A stretch of DNA of 64,000 nt from Pseudoalteromonas nigrifaciens (GTDB taxonomy: Bacteria; Pseudomonadota; Gammaproteobacteria; Enterobacterales; Alteromonadaceae), in the NCBI RefSeq assembly GCF_002221505.1, contig NZ_CP011036.1, positions 2,108,001 through 2,172,000 of the forward strand, written 5' to 3'. The notes beneath the pieces were generated by a model. The model did no database searches. It was not told where the DNA came from and worked only from the letters and a program-made list of their open reading frames with translations. Positions within the stretch are counted from its first letter, which is position 1; each line of letters starts with the position of its first letter. A program made the translations under genes and the position numbers. This document shows, one piece after another, positions 53,167-62,623 of this stretch.

Positions 53167-55148
53167 TGAGTCTTAAAATACAGATCTACGGGCTAATAAT
53201 TTGTATTTCCATTTTATCTTTTTTTGTAAGAATTATTATTGATGTAGATACAACCCGAGACTATTTACAAACACAAATGGCAAGCCATGCAAAAGACACA
53301 GCTACAAGCCTAGGACTTTCTATCTCCCCTTATTTGGATACAGATGGAATCATAATAGGGCAAACTATGGCAACCGCAATATTTGATTCTGGTTATTATA
53401 GTAAAATACGCTTTATTAATACGAAACATGAAACGCTATTCTCATTAGAAAACCCTACCCATGTAGATTCTGTGCCTCATTGGTTTACAAACACTGTAAA
53501 ATTAAGCGCGCCTACAATGCAATCTGAAATAAATACGGGTTGGATCATTGCTGGTACACTTGAAGTTACCAGCCACTTAGGAGAGTCATATTTAACTTTA
53601 TGGCTACACACAAAGCGTAGCTTTTATAGTTCGCTCATATTATTAATTGCTTCACTGCTGATCACTTATTTTATTTTACAAACAATATTCAAACCTTTAA
53701 AAGCAGTTGAGAAGCAAGCACTGCTTGTTACTCGCAAACGCTTTACACTCAATAATAAAGTGCCGTTAGCCCACGAATTGCGCATAGTAACCAAAGCAAT
53801 TAATAATATGGTGCTTAATTTGCAAAGTACATTCGACTCTTTAGCTAAACAAACCCAAGCACTAACAAACGCCGTGTATAGTGATCCACTAACAGGGTTA
53901 GGTAATCGCAAATCTTTTGAAAACTATTTTAACGCCGTTACCCACTCCATTACCTCTGAGCGTCCAATGACAGCAACAATGGTCACACTTCCCTCGCTAG
54001 TAAACATTAATCGAACACTTAGCTATCAAAGGGGTGATGAGTATGTGACTGACGTTGCTAAAATATTAAAACTCTCTTTAGCTGAACTAAATAATTATAG
54101 GTTATGCCGAATAAATGGCAGTACTTTTGTTTTTATTGCGCCATACGATATTACTTTTTTATATAATTTACACGCTAACCTTATTGACCTGTTTAGCCAA
54201 AAACAGCACAGCTCACATAATAATGGTTATGCCCGCTTAGCTTCTATAAATGTTGAAAAAAGCTTAACACTGAGTCATTTACTTTCGTCATTAGATACCA
54301 AATGTACTATTGGAGAAAGTACGATTGACGCTAACATTGATAATAAAATAGTCTTTAGTGTTGAAGAGTGGCAAAAAATAATTCAGAGCATAATTAACTC
54401 TGGGGAAGTGAGCTTTTCAGTACAGCCTGTGAAAAAAAGTAATACCGAGTTTACACAGTGCTACTTTGAGGTATTTACGCACTTTATCTATAACAATGAA
54501 AAAATAAACAATAGTCACTTATTCGCTATGGCCGAAAAGTTAAATTTGACAGAAGAACTGGATAAAAAATTAATCCGTGATTTTATTAATATTAAAATGC
54601 AATATCCAGAGGATAAATTCGCATTAAATATAAGTAAGTCCTCATTATATTCACCGGAGTTTATACAATGGCTAGGTGCGTTTTCTCAACACTACCCCTG
54701 CCTCAAAAACAATCTTATTTTTGAGCTTCATGAATTGAGCTTACTAAGTAATATACGCGTTGCTGCACTTCATATTGATGCGATAAAAGAGGTTGGTATT
54801 AGTGTGTGTGTAGAGCACTTTGGCACCAGTTTAACCTCTTTTAAGTATTTACATGGTCTTGATATTGAGTATGTGAAAATTGACGGTAGCTACATTCAAG
54901 ATTTAATTGATAATCCGCAAAGTCGCTTTTATATTCAAACTGTAAATAATATTTGTCATGGCTTTGGTATTAAAGTCTTAGCGTGTTTAATTGAAAAGCC
55001 CGAAACATTAAACATACTCGAAAGCTTAGGTTGTGATGGTGTTCAAGGGAATTTAATTTGCTCCGCCTCACAAGTAATCAACATTATTGATGAAAACACA
55101 AATAAAAAGTTTACTTTTCATCCAAATGTATTAGAATTTTGTAAGTAG
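53166..55148 (+). CDS. lapD: LapD-like c-di-GMP receptor with degenerate GGDEF and EAL domains
   Basis: A 660-residue inner-membrane protein. It has an N-terminal membrane segment, a LapD/MoxY-type periplasmic domain (about 35-150), a second membrane segment (about 155-175), a HAMP region, a GGDEF domain with the altered motif RGDEY, and an EAL domain with the altered motif YFEVFT. Both domains have thus lost catalysis, as in LapD, which binds c-di-GMP and holds LapG away from adhesins. Before IS256 insertion the frame likely began eight codons earlier at the ATG now at 51841, which has AGGAGA 8 bases upstream; that start is now cut off. The remaining ATG lacks a properly spaced ribosome site, so expression may be low. 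Confidence 0.87.
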   Translation: MSLKIQIYGLIICISILSFFVRIIIDVDTTRDYLQTQMASHAKDTATSLGLSISPYLDTDGIIIGQTMATAIFDSGYYSKIRFINTKHETLFSLENPTHVDSVPHWFTNTVKLSAPTMQSEINTGWIIAGTLEVTSHLGESYLTLWLHTKRSFYSSLILLIASLLITYFILQTIFKPLKAVEKQALLVTRKRFTLNNKVPLAHELRIVTKAINNMVLNLQSTFDSLAKQTQALTNAVYSDPLTGLGNRKSFENYFNAVTHSITSERPMTATMVTLPSLVNINRTLSYQRGDEYVTDVAKILKLSLAELNNYRLCRINGSTFVFIAPYDITFLYNLHANLIDLFSQKQHSSHNNGYARLASINVEKSLTLSHLLSSLDTKCTIGESTIDANIDNKIVFSVEEWQKIIQSIINSGEVSFSVQPVKKSNTEFTQCYFEVFTHFIYNNEKINNSHLFAMAEKLNLTEELDKKLIRDFINIKMQYPEDKFALNISKSSLYSPEFIQWLGAFSQHYPCLKNNLIFELHELSLLSNIRVAALHIDAIKEVGISVCVEHFGTSLTSFKYLHGLDIEYVKIDGSYIQDLIDNPQSRFYIQTVNNICHGFGIKVLACLIEKPETLNILESLGCDGVQGNLICSASQVINIIDENTNKKFTFHPNVLEFCK

Positions 55149-55173
55149 CCTATTTTTTAAACAAGGGTCGATC

Positions 55174-55715
55174 ATGAAATCAATTATCTTATTTGGACTA
55201 ATAGTAGGGCTGTGTGTATTTTATGTACCGCAAACTTATGCACAAACTAATACATAAAATCTGTTCAGTCTGCAGGGATAGACAACTTGATTTCGATTTT
55301 AAGTAATGCACCAATAAATGTATCTCCTGAGCAACTGCAACAAGACTTAGTTGCCGCCATTAAAATTATTTGTAAAAACAATATAAAAAACCAACTAGAC
55401 AAAACCTTGCCACGAGGCAATTGTAGTAACGCTCAGGTTGATCAAATGATTACTGCCGTTATTGCTGCTTTTGGTGTAGACAGCCCTATGGTTCCTACTT
55501 TATTAGCCGCACTTTCTGCATACGGAATAGATTCAGACACTATTACACTTGCGGCAATTAATGCGGGCATAGATGCTACTATTGCTTCACAAGCCACGGC
55601 AGCAGGCCCTATCCAAGCACAACCTAATCCTCCTATTAGCTTACCTGTATTGCCTACACCTCCTGGATCGGGTGGTACTGGTGGTGATGCTGGTATATCT
55701 GAAGTTGGTAACTAA
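55174..55715 (+). pseudogene. secreted small protein, apparently frameshifted after its signal peptide
   Basis: A frame from ATG 55174 (AAGGG 6 bases upstream) encodes a clear signal peptide, MKSIILFGLIVGLCVFYVPQ then TYA, and stops at 55255-55257. The next frame picks up without a gap as KSVQSAGIDNLISILSNAP and continues to 55715, with two Cys and a Pro/Gly-rich tail ending GGDAGISEVGN. One lost base (or two extra) near the A run at 55256-55259 explains the break. The joined protein would have about 180 residues. I do not recognise the family. A sequencing error or real frameshift cannot be told apart here. An initiation at TTG 55287 would give a 142-residue product without signal peptide. 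Confidence 0.6.
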
Positions 55716-55729
55716 CTTTATTAAATATA

Positions 55730-55757
55730 AATGCAGCCTTAGCGCTGCGTTTATATT
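55730..55757 (+). terminator. terminator after the secreted-protein gene
   Basis: AATGCAGC (55730-55737) pairs with GCTGCGTT (55744-55751 region, one G-T wobble) around CTTAGC and runs into TATATTTT. The following gene begins right at its end. Confidence 0.6.
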
Positions 55758-57101
55758 TTGAGATGGCTGTGGGCTGTGAATCGCTTTATATTTTTTGTTA
55801 TATGTTTAATTATTTTTTTACTCCCCCTACCCCTTGGCAGTTACCGCCCATGGGCAATATTAGCTATAGGCGTGCTGATTAGCTTTACGTTTTTATTGCA
55901 TTTATTTAATAGTGCTATTAAAAATAAACAACTGCTTTATCCTCCTTTATACTCTTGGCCTATATTTATTGCTCTTGGCGTTGTTGTTTTAGTTTGCACA
56001 ATACAGCTATTTAGTATAAGTGTTGATCCGTTTCAAACTCAGCAAATGTTAATTAAAACCTGGTTTATGCTATTATTTTGCTGGTTAATTTTTATTTACT
56101 GTAACCACTCCCTACGAATTAAAAAACTAGTTTACACTGTTATTTTTGCTGGGGTTTTTCAGGCCTTATATGCAAGTTATTTAAGCTTATCACCCGATAT
56201 TATTAGCCCATTATTTAGTTATAAACATACCGATCGTGCTATTGGTACTTTTACTTATTCTAACTTTTTAGCCAACTATTTAGCGCTGTGCTTATGCTTA
56301 GGCATAGGTGTGTTGATCAGTGAGTTAAAACGCTCTGCTAACGACAATACACAATCACTCGCACAAACATTACGTGACTGGGCTGGTATATTATTAAGCT
56401 CTAAAATTGTATTACGCGTATCATTAATTATTATTATTGTTGCCTTAATATTAACTCGCAGCCGCATGGGTAACTCGGCATTTTTTATCGCTTTAATGGT
56501 TATGAGCTTATTGGCTTTATTTATTTACAGACAAAAGCCCAAAGCGTTTAAACACCTTATTATTAGCTTTTTTATTATCGATTTAATTATTATTGGTGCA
56601 ATATTTGACGTTGAAAAAGTAAAACAGCGTATTAGCGAAACCAGTATACACTCAGAAACGCGTGACGAAGTGGTAAGCGACTCTATACCACTTATATTAG
56701 ATAAACCATTGCTGGGATCAGGTGGGGGTACTTTTTACACTGCTTTCCCTGCGTATCAATCAGAGCCCTTTTCTGGCTACTACGATAATGCGCATAACGA
56801 TTATATACAATTTGCTGTGGAGCTAGGTATACCGGCAACATTAGCACTTGGTTTGCTGATACTTTATTGTTTATGGCTCTGTATTGCGACCATGCGCCAA
56901 CGCAAAACCGCACTTTATCAAGGAGTAGCATTTGGCTGTGCAGTAGCTATTATTACTATGCTACTGCATTCTTTAGTCGACTATTCGCTGCAAGCAGGCG
57001 CTAATTCAATGCTGTTTATGGCTATTTTATGCTTAGCTATTTTAACTAATAAATTACCTGCGCCTAAAACTATAAAAAAAAGACGTAATCAAGCCGACTA
57101 G
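55758..57101 (+). CDS. O-antigen ligase/polymerase-like membrane protein (Wzy_C family)
   Basis: A 447-residue membrane protein with about 11 hydrophobic segments. The large periplasmic loop carries the Wzy_C signature: ILTRSRMGNSAFFIAL and LLGSGGGTFYTAFPAYQSEP followed by YYDNAHNDYIQFAVELG (the conserved H of the HxD/HND motif). Members ligate or polymerise lipid-linked glycans. It could be a second polymerase for the EPS locus or act on another glycan. The start is uncertain: TTG at 55758 or GTG at 55776, both without a clear ribosome site. Its 3' end overlaps the convergent phosphatase gene by 4 bases. Confidence 0.82.
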   Translation: MRWLWAVNRFIFFVICLIIFLLPLPLGSYRPWAILAIGVLISFTFLLHLFNSAIKNKQLLYPPLYSWPIFIALGVVVLVCTIQLFSISVDPFQTQQMLIKTWFMLLFCWLIFIYCNHSLRIKKLVYTVIFAGVFQALYASYLSLSPDIISPLFSYKHTDRAIGTFTYSNFLANYLALCLCLGIGVLISELKRSANDNTQSLAQTLRDWAGILLSSKIVLRVSLIIIIVALILTRSRMGNSAFFIALMVMSLLALFIYRQKPKAFKHLIISFFIIDLIIIGAIFDVEKVKQRISETSIHSETRDEVVSDSIPLILDKPLLGSGGGTFYTAFPAYQSEPFSGYYDNAHNDYIQFAVELGIPATLALGLLILYCLWLCIATMRQRKTALYQGVAFGCAVAIITMLLHSLVDYSLQAGANSMLFMAILCLAILTNKLPAPKTIKKRRNQAD

Positions 57102-58957
57102 TGCTGTGCTAAATCAAACTCTGTTAAGTGACCGTCGCCATGAATAAGCTGATAGCGGGCCAAATTACCTTGCTCTAGCGTTATTAAGCTAATAGCTGAA
57201 TCGCTCACTAAATACTTTTGCCCATCGCCTTTGGTTTGGTGTTTATCAACCTCCATATGCCAACGTTTAGTAAAGAAATTCAGCGGACTTTTCGGGCTAT
57301 ATAAAATTGAATCGAGTTTATCGAGTATATTTATTAATTTACGCGGAAATTCATTTTTTATACCACTGGCAGTCAGCTGCCACACTCTATTAGGATGATC
57401 GCCAAAACGTTTTTGCACCGAAAAACAAAAGGAGTAATGTACATCACCAGATAAAATTAGCGTTTCGTTTGGGGTATCGTCTCTTCTAAAAGTATCGAGC
57501 AATTTTCTTGCCGAGCCTTCGTGAGCCATCCAGTTCTCTACGTCTACCGTGAGCGGTTGGCCGCACATATTAAATAGCGCTTGAATAGCTTCAATCGATT
57601 TAACGCCAAATACTGGCGCGGGCGATACAATAATAACTTGATCATGGCTCAATAAGCTCTGCTCAAGATCAGTAAGTCGCTCCCAATCAAGTAGACCAGA
57701 GGGCTCATTAAAATTTTGCTCATTACGCCAACGATGTGTGCGAGTGTCGAGCACCACCACTTTAGGAACCGTTGTCAGTTCATAATGCCAATGACTAAAT
57801 TCTGTTAGTGTTTTATCAAATGTTTTAAATTGCCAAATATTACTACTCGCTAAGCTGTGCTTAAACGCAGCGATTAATGTGCCCGTTTTAGTGAGTGCAT
57901 CATTTCCCATCCCTTGAAACAACCAGTAACTAATTAAACCATTGCTTACAATACGTTTACTCACTGGGTTTTGACTAATCGCTTGCTCCCATCCAGCTGT
58001 CAGGTTCCAGTCATCGGTTACATCATGATCGTCAAATATCATTAATGTAGATACATTGGCAAACAACCGCTCTACATCACTCAATCCTTTTGTATAATCA
58101 ATCAGTGCTGATTTTTCGGCGTTAAAAATAGTCTTGTTTTGCTCGTTTTGACCTGCATACGTTATGCTTTGTATATCTACACATTGCCAAGCTGCAGCAC
58201 TAAAATTTAATAAATAAAGTGCTATATATTCTTCAAAGTGAATAAGGTGATTGTGGGCTTTTACACTTGAAAAGTGAGGTTCATCTTTTTTCAGCCAGTA
58301 ACTAACACCTAACTTTGAGCGTTTTTGCCAAGGTGTTTTTGGTAAGAACAAATGGCGATTATAAAGCTGCTCATTTATATCGTTCGGTAGCTCAACTGTA
58401 AGTGGTTGCTCTTTATAAATACCTAAGGCTTCAATTAACTGATGAATGGCTAATAACATAGGTCCTGCTACGTCATCGGCATAAACCTGATCACCGCTCA
58501 GTAATAGCAATTGTGCACCTTGGTTGTTATTACCGCGCTGAGTGTTTTGCCAATGACTTGCACAGACTAAACTGTCTTTTGCGGGATGATGTGCATTACG
58601 ACATGATCCGTGCAAAATATCACTGAGTTTATTGGGAATTACAAATGCAGGTGTTGCTTGATTGCTATAGCACCAAGGCGATAAATCAATTGGAGTATCG
58701 TCAACTATAAGTTCGTAGCTTAATAAGCTGTCAGGAGGAAACTTATGATTTATTGGCTTTATAATGACGAAATGCAGATATAAGCGCTCGCCGAGAGAAA
58801 CGCTGTGCTGATCGCTGTAACATTCATAATTTAACAGTTCAATGCGACAGTTTACAGGCTTAGAGGTAGCAAACTGAATGCATACACTGGTTTGCTCTGC
58901 ACGGCGCACCATAGGCCCCATTAATAAAATAGGAAGTTGCGCCGTGTGAGTTTTCAT
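57098..58957 (-). CDS. PhoD-like metallophosphatase
   Basis: A 619-residue phosphatase of the alkaline phosphatase D group within the metallophosphoesterase fold. Motifs are LSGDQVYADDVAGPML, LMIFDDHDVTDDWNLT, VVLDTRTHRWRNE and LILSGDVHYSFCFS. No signal peptide is seen at the chosen start, so it may be cytosolic, unlike secreted PhoD. Substrate unknown. It starts 4 bases after the tatD stop, which suggests cotranscription with the housekeeping block. Confidence 0.82.
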   Translation of the reverse strand: MKTHTAQLPILLMGPMVRRAEQTSVCIQFATSKPVNCRIELLNYECYSDQHSVSLGERLYLHFVIIKPINHKFPPDSLLSYELIVDDTPIDLSPWCYSNQATPAFVIPNKLSDILHGSCRNAHHPAKDSLVCASHWQNTQRGNNNQGAQLLLLSGDQVYADDVAGPMLLAIHQLIEALGIYKEQPLTVELPNDINEQLYNRHLFLPKTPWQKRSKLGVSYWLKKDEPHFSSVKAHNHLIHFEEYIALYLLNFSAAAWQCVDIQSITYAGQNEQNKTIFNAEKSALIDYTKGLSDVERLFANVSTLMIFDDHDVTDDWNLTAGWEQAISQNPVSKRIVSNGLISYWLFQGMGNDALTKTGTLIAAFKHSLASSNIWQFKTFDKTLTEFSHWHYELTTVPKVVVLDTRTHRWRNEQNFNEPSGLLDWERLTDLEQSLLSHDQVIIVSPAPVFGVKSIEAIQALFNMCGQPLTVDVENWMAHEGSARKLLDTFRRDDTPNETLILSGDVHYSFCFSVQKRFGDHPNRVWQLTASGIKNEFPRKLINILDKLDSILYSPKSPLNFFTKRWHMEVDKHQTKGDGQKYLVSDSAISLITLEQGNLARYQLIHGDGHLTEFDLAQH

Positions 58958-58961
58958 GTAT

Positions 58962-59741
58962 TTAGCCTTTGGCTGCTAATTTAAATAAAGAGTAAAAGTT
59001 CTCTGTAGTCGCTTTTGCCAGCTCGTTAAAGCTAATTCCCTTTAATTCACTAATGTAATAAGCCACATCTTCTACATATGCTGGCTGATTAGTTTTTCCG
59101 CGATACGGTACTGGTGCTAAATATGGAGAGTCGGTTTCTATTAACAAGCGATCGAGCGGTATTTGTTTTACCACTTCTTTTAACTCTACGGCATTTTTGA
59201 AGGTAACAATGCCCGAAATCGAAATATAAAAGCCCATATCAATGGCTTTTTTAGCCATATCCCAATCTTCAGTAAAACAATGTAGTACACCACCACAATT
59301 TTCGGCGTTATGCTGTTTCATTAAATTAATGGTATCGCTACGAGCGTCACGAGTATGAATAATTAATGGCTTTTGTAGTTGATTTGCTACTTCTATATGA
59401 CCTACAAAGCTTGCCTGTTGTACGGCATGCGTGTCTTTTGCGTAGTAGTAATCAAGTCCTGTTTCACCAATGGCGACGACTTTATCGTGCGACGCTAAAT
59501 CGATTAATTGTTGCTTATTAAGCGCATCTTTTTGATCAAGTGGATGTACGCCACACGAAGCTGACACATCATCATAATGCTTAATTTTATCAAGCATATT
59601 CGGGAATTGATCAAGTGTTACGCTTACACATAAAAAGTGTTCAACCTTTTTTGCACGCGCTTTATCAAGCACTTGGTCAAGGTTTAAATCGAGCTTATCA
59701 AAATCAAGGCGGTCTAAATGGCAATGAGAATCTACAATCAT
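58962..59741 (-). CDS. TatD-family metal-dependent hydrolase (YcfH)
   Basis: A 259-residue TIM-barrel hydrolase with MIVDSHCHLDRLDFD at the N-terminus, GETGLDYYY, LIIHTRDA and LLIETDSPYLAPVPYRG. The family shows 3'-5' exonuclease activity; the YcfH branch sits after holB and pilZ in many gammaproteobacteria. The physiological role is not firmly known. Confidence 0.92.
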   Translation of the reverse strand: MIVDSHCHLDRLDFDKLDLNLDQVLDKARAKKVEHFLCVSVTLDQFPNMLDKIKHYDDVSASCGVHPLDQKDALNKQQLIDLASHDKVVAIGETGLDYYYAKDTHAVQQASFVGHIEVANQLQKPLIIHTRDARSDTINLMKQHNAENCGGVLHCFTEDWDMAKKAIDMGFYISISGIVTFKNAVELKEVVKQIPLDRLLIETDSPYLAPVPYRGKTNQPAYVEDVAYYISELKGISFNELAKATTENFYSLFKLAAKG

Positions 59742-59750
59742 GGTACTACT

Positions 59751-60077
59751 TTACATGGTATAAGTTGGATTACCGGAGTTTAACATAGTCCCCAGTAGTT
59801 TTTCGATCTTGGCGTTTAGGTTTGTTTTATCATCTAAAAAACTAATACCTATGCCAGGCGGGTTAGAGCTTTGCGCTCCTTGTGGTGTGATCCACGACAC
59901 TTTCCCGGTCACAACGTCATCCTCTAACGCATCTGGAAGGGTAACTCGTAAAGCGAGTGAATGCCCTACTTCGTAACGCATATTAGTGCGTACAAATAAG
60001 CCCCCTTTTTTTAAATAAGGCATATAACAGCAATATAATTCATCTAAATCGTCTATATCTACTAATAGCTCTTGCAT
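59751..60077 (-). CDS. pilZ: PilZ-domain protein (non-canonical, PA2960-like)
   Basis: A 108-residue PilZ domain protein needed for type IV pilus formation in Pseudomonas. The body shows GGLFVRTNMRYEVGHSLALR and GIGISFLDD. The N-terminal RxxxR c-di-GMP-binding motif is absent, as in the P. aeruginosa protein encoded at the same locus between holB and tatD. It is therefore not expected to bind c-di-GMP, despite the LapD system nearby. Confidence 0.88.
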   Translation of the reverse strand: MQELLVDIDDLDELYCCYMPYLKKGGLFVRTNMRYEVGHSLALRVTLPDALEDDVVTGKVSWITPQGAQSSNPPGIGISFLDDKTNLNAKIEKLLGTMLNSGNPTYTM

Positions 60078-60087
60078 GCTCAGTCCT

Positions 60088-61002
60088 TTAATTATTTCGC
60101 AGTACGGACGCTAATCTCGATACTGCTAGCGGTAAATTTAGCCCGAGTATTTTGGTATTGTTTTGTAAAAACTCGTTTAGAGCATGTTGCACATTTTGAT
60201 AAGCGTCAAAGCTCATGCCTTGCATAAGCTGTTGTTTTAATTGCTCGCTTAAAAACAACGTAAATATACGAATAAGCTCAGGCTGTTTATTTATTATTGC
60301 TACTAACTCTGTAAAATTATGACTTTGTTTAAACTCAGTTGCAAATTTATAAAGTGTATTTATATTTTGTAGCTGATTTTGCTCTTGCCAGTATTTAACT
60401 TGCAGTGGTTGGCTGTAAAACAGCGGCAACCAGGTGTAATTAGTTATTTCTAGCGATTCTAACCATTGCTGAGCAAGTGCTAAGTTTGTTACTTTTACAT
60501 CCGTTTTTGCACAGCGACTTAAAACAGTGGCTGGCAATTGTGTAGCTTGACTGGATGTGAGAATTAAAAACCGGCTTTGACTTGGCTCTTCTAGCGTTTT
60601 TAATAACGCATTTGCAGCAGCGGTAGTCATTTTTTCGCAGTTTTCGATAATAGCGACTTTATTACCATTTTGCGCTGCCGAATGATGCATAAAATCACTA
60701 ATACCACGTATATCGTCTACGCCAATACTCTGCCCATCAACTTGCGTTAAGCGCTTATCAGGGTGAGTACCTGCCTTTATTAATAAACAACTTTTACACT
60801 GTCCACAAGCTGATAATACACTTTTTTTTGCCGCAACTTGCTCGGCTATATTGTTGCACAACAATGCATTGGCTAACTGGCTTGCAAAAGCAAACTTGCC
60901 AACACCAATAGGACCACTAAACAACTGCGCATGATGAAAGCGCTGTGCTTTAAAACTTTGTGTTAAGCGTTGCTCTATATCGTGTAGCCAAGGCAGTCTC
61001 AT
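60088..61002 (-). CDS. holB: DNA polymerase III subunit delta-prime
   Basis: A 304-residue clamp-loader subunit. The N-terminal AAA+ region shows HHAQLFSGPIGVGKFAFASQ, a zinc-binding group (CGQCKSCLLIKAGTHPD) and ALLKTLEEPSQSRFLILTSS with SRC. The Walker A is degenerate (GPIGVGKF), as is usual for delta-prime. The frame is open to 61038 inside tmk, but ATG 61002 (MRLPWLHDIEQ) gives the family start, one base after the tmk stop. Confidence 0.93.
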   Translation of the reverse strand: MRLPWLHDIEQRLTQSFKAQRFHHAQLFSGPIGVGKFAFASQLANALLCNNIAEQVAAKKSVLSACGQCKSCLLIKAGTHPDKRLTQVDGQSIGVDDIRGISDFMHHSAAQNGNKVAIIENCEKMTTAAANALLKTLEEPSQSRFLILTSSQATQLPATVLSRCAKTDVKVTNLALAQQWLESLEITNYTWLPLFYSQPLQVKYWQEQNQLQNINTLYKFATEFKQSHNFTELVAIINKQPELIRIFTLFLSEQLKQQLMQGMSFDAYQNVQHALNEFLQNNTKILGLNLPLAVSRLASVLRNN

Positions 61003-61003
61003 A

Positions 61004-61630
61004 TTATTTTTGCTCTGCAAAAAATGTGCGTAATACATTCGTTATATCACGATGTACGTGCTCAATGCTTTGGTTTGCGTCAACAGTTTTAATGGAGTTG
61101 TCGTCATTAGCAAGTTCTAAGTAACGCATCCGTGTACGCTGAAAAAACTCAATCGCTTCTTGTTCTATTCTGTCTAATTCGCCTCGACCTTTAGCGCGTT
61201 CAAGGCCAATAACCGGATCAATATCTAAGTAAATGGTTAAATCGGGTTTTAGCCCTTTTAATACCATGGAAGAAAGTGATGCAAGTGTATTAGCACTAAT
61301 ACCACGCCCACCACCCTGATACGCCTGCGATGACAAGTCATGACGATCGGCAAGTACCCATTGCCCTTGCTCAAGTGCTGGGTTAATAACATTATGCATT
61401 AGCTGCGAGCGTGCAGCGTACATAATTAATAACTCAGTTTCGAACGCTATTTCTTCGTCATGTTGTGCTTTTACTAATGTACGTAACGACTCAGCAAGCG
61501 GCGTACCACCGGGTTCACGCACATTAATAAAATCAATTTTTTTGCTGTTTAAAAACGACTGGCACAAAGCAATAGCGGTAGATTTACCGGCCCCTTCTAA
61601 CCCTTCGATTACTATAAATTTAGGTTTCAT
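61004..61630 (-). CDS. tmk: thymidylate kinase
   Basis: A 208-residue nucleotide kinase making dTDP from dTMP. The P-loop is IEGLEGAGKST, the DRx motif is LADRHDLSSQAYQGGGRG, and the LID region is GRGELDRIEQEAIEFFQRTR. It begins 6 bases after mltG ends and is followed at once by holB. Confidence 0.96.
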   Translation of the reverse strand: MKPKFIVIEGLEGAGKSTAIALCQSFLNSKKIDFINVREPGGTPLAESLRTLVKAQHDEEIAFETELLIMYAARSQLMHNVINPALEQGQWVLADRHDLSSQAYQGGGRGISANTLASLSSMVLKGLKPDLTIYLDIDPVIGLERAKGRGELDRIEQEAIEFFQRTRMRYLELANDDNSIKTVDANQSIEHVHRDITNVLRTFFAEQK

Positions 61631-61636
61631 AAAAAA

Positions 61637-62623
61637 TTAGTTCTTTTTGTTTAATATATACGTTTTAACTGCCGCATTGTGTTGCTTCAATGTGGTTGAA
61701 AATTGATGACTGCCATCACCTTTTGAAACAAAGTAAACATACTCAGTTGTGGGTGGATTAACCGCGGCTAAAATAGCTGCCTTTGATGGCATGGCAATGG
61801 GTGTTGGCGGCAGGCCATTAATACGATAGGTGTTATAGGGCGTGTAGTTACGCAAGTCTTTGCGTTTAATATCGCCGTCAAAGCTCTCCCCAATGCCGTA
61901 AATTACGGTTGGATCTGTTTGTAGACGCATATTAGTATTTAGTCTGTTTACAAATGCAGAGGCGATTAATGGCCGCTCACTGGCAAGGCCCGTTTCTTTT
62001 TCAATAATGGAGGCCATTATCAGTGCTTCGTACGCTGTTTTATAGGGTAAATTTTGTGCACGCTGCTGCCAAGCAGTATCAAGGGTTTGCTGCATTTTTT
62101 GGGCGGCGCGTTTTAGCACACTGCTAATTGTGTCGTTATTATGATAGTGATAGGTTTCGGGAAATAACCAGCCTTCTAAGTGCATATCACTGCCAAGTAT
62201 TTGCTGACTTAGTTGCTGCTCTTTTAAATCATTTTTTAAGTTATTGGCATTTTTAATAGCGGCTAATACTTCGCGCAGCGCTTGGCCTTCAATAATTGTA
62301 AAACTAAAGCTAACTTGTTGGCCATTATTTATTTTTTTTATATTGCTAATAACACTATCACTATTAAGTGCGTAAAGCCCCGTTTTTAAATCTGTGAGTG
62401 TTGGGTCTAGTTTAGCAAGTAATTGGTAACGCCAGCAGTTTTCTACCCAGTTATTGGCTTGCCATTGCTTACATAACTGATTAAAGCCAGTACCTTTTTT
62501 CACTTCAAATTGGGTGTTATTCGCTACTTTTAATGGGCTATGGAGCGTTGCTTGTAATTGCTGATAACCAAAAACACTGGTAATTATAGCTAATAATAAT
62601 ACCGATAAAGTAACTTTTAACAC
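61637..62623 (-). CDS. mltG: endolytic murein transglycosylase MltG (YceG)
   Basis: A 328-residue single-pass inner-membrane protein with an N-terminal membrane segment (residues 2-22) that cuts nascent peptidoglycan and sets glycan length. Catalytic-domain motifs are ASIIEKETGLASERPLIASA (with the Glu), LQTDPTVIYG, YNTYRINGLPPTPIAMPS and YFVSKGDGSHQFS. It starts with GTG and has a perfect AAGGAGG 5 bases upstream, overlapping pabC by 7 bases. Confidence 0.95.
   Translation of the reverse strand: MLKVTLSVLLLAIITSVFGYQQLQATLHSPLKVANNTQFEVKKGTGFNQLCKQWQANNWVENCWRYQLLAKLDPTLTDLKTGLYALNSDSVISNIKKINNGQQVSFSFTIIEGQALREVLAAIKNANNLKNDLKEQQLSQQILGSDMHLEGWLFPETYHYHNNDTISSVLKRAAQKMQQTLDTAWQQRAQNLPYKTAYEALIMASIIEKETGLASERPLIASAFVNRLNTNMRLQTDPTVIYGIGESFDGDIKRKDLRNYTPYNTYRINGLPPTPIAMPSKAAILAAVNPPTTEYVYFVSKGDGSHQFSTTLKQHNAAVKTYILNKKN

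Noticed and set aside
55287..55715. Independent cytosolic gene starting at TTG 55287
   Set aside because: No ribosome site, while a signal-peptide frame with a good ribosome site ends just before it; a frameshift explains both better.
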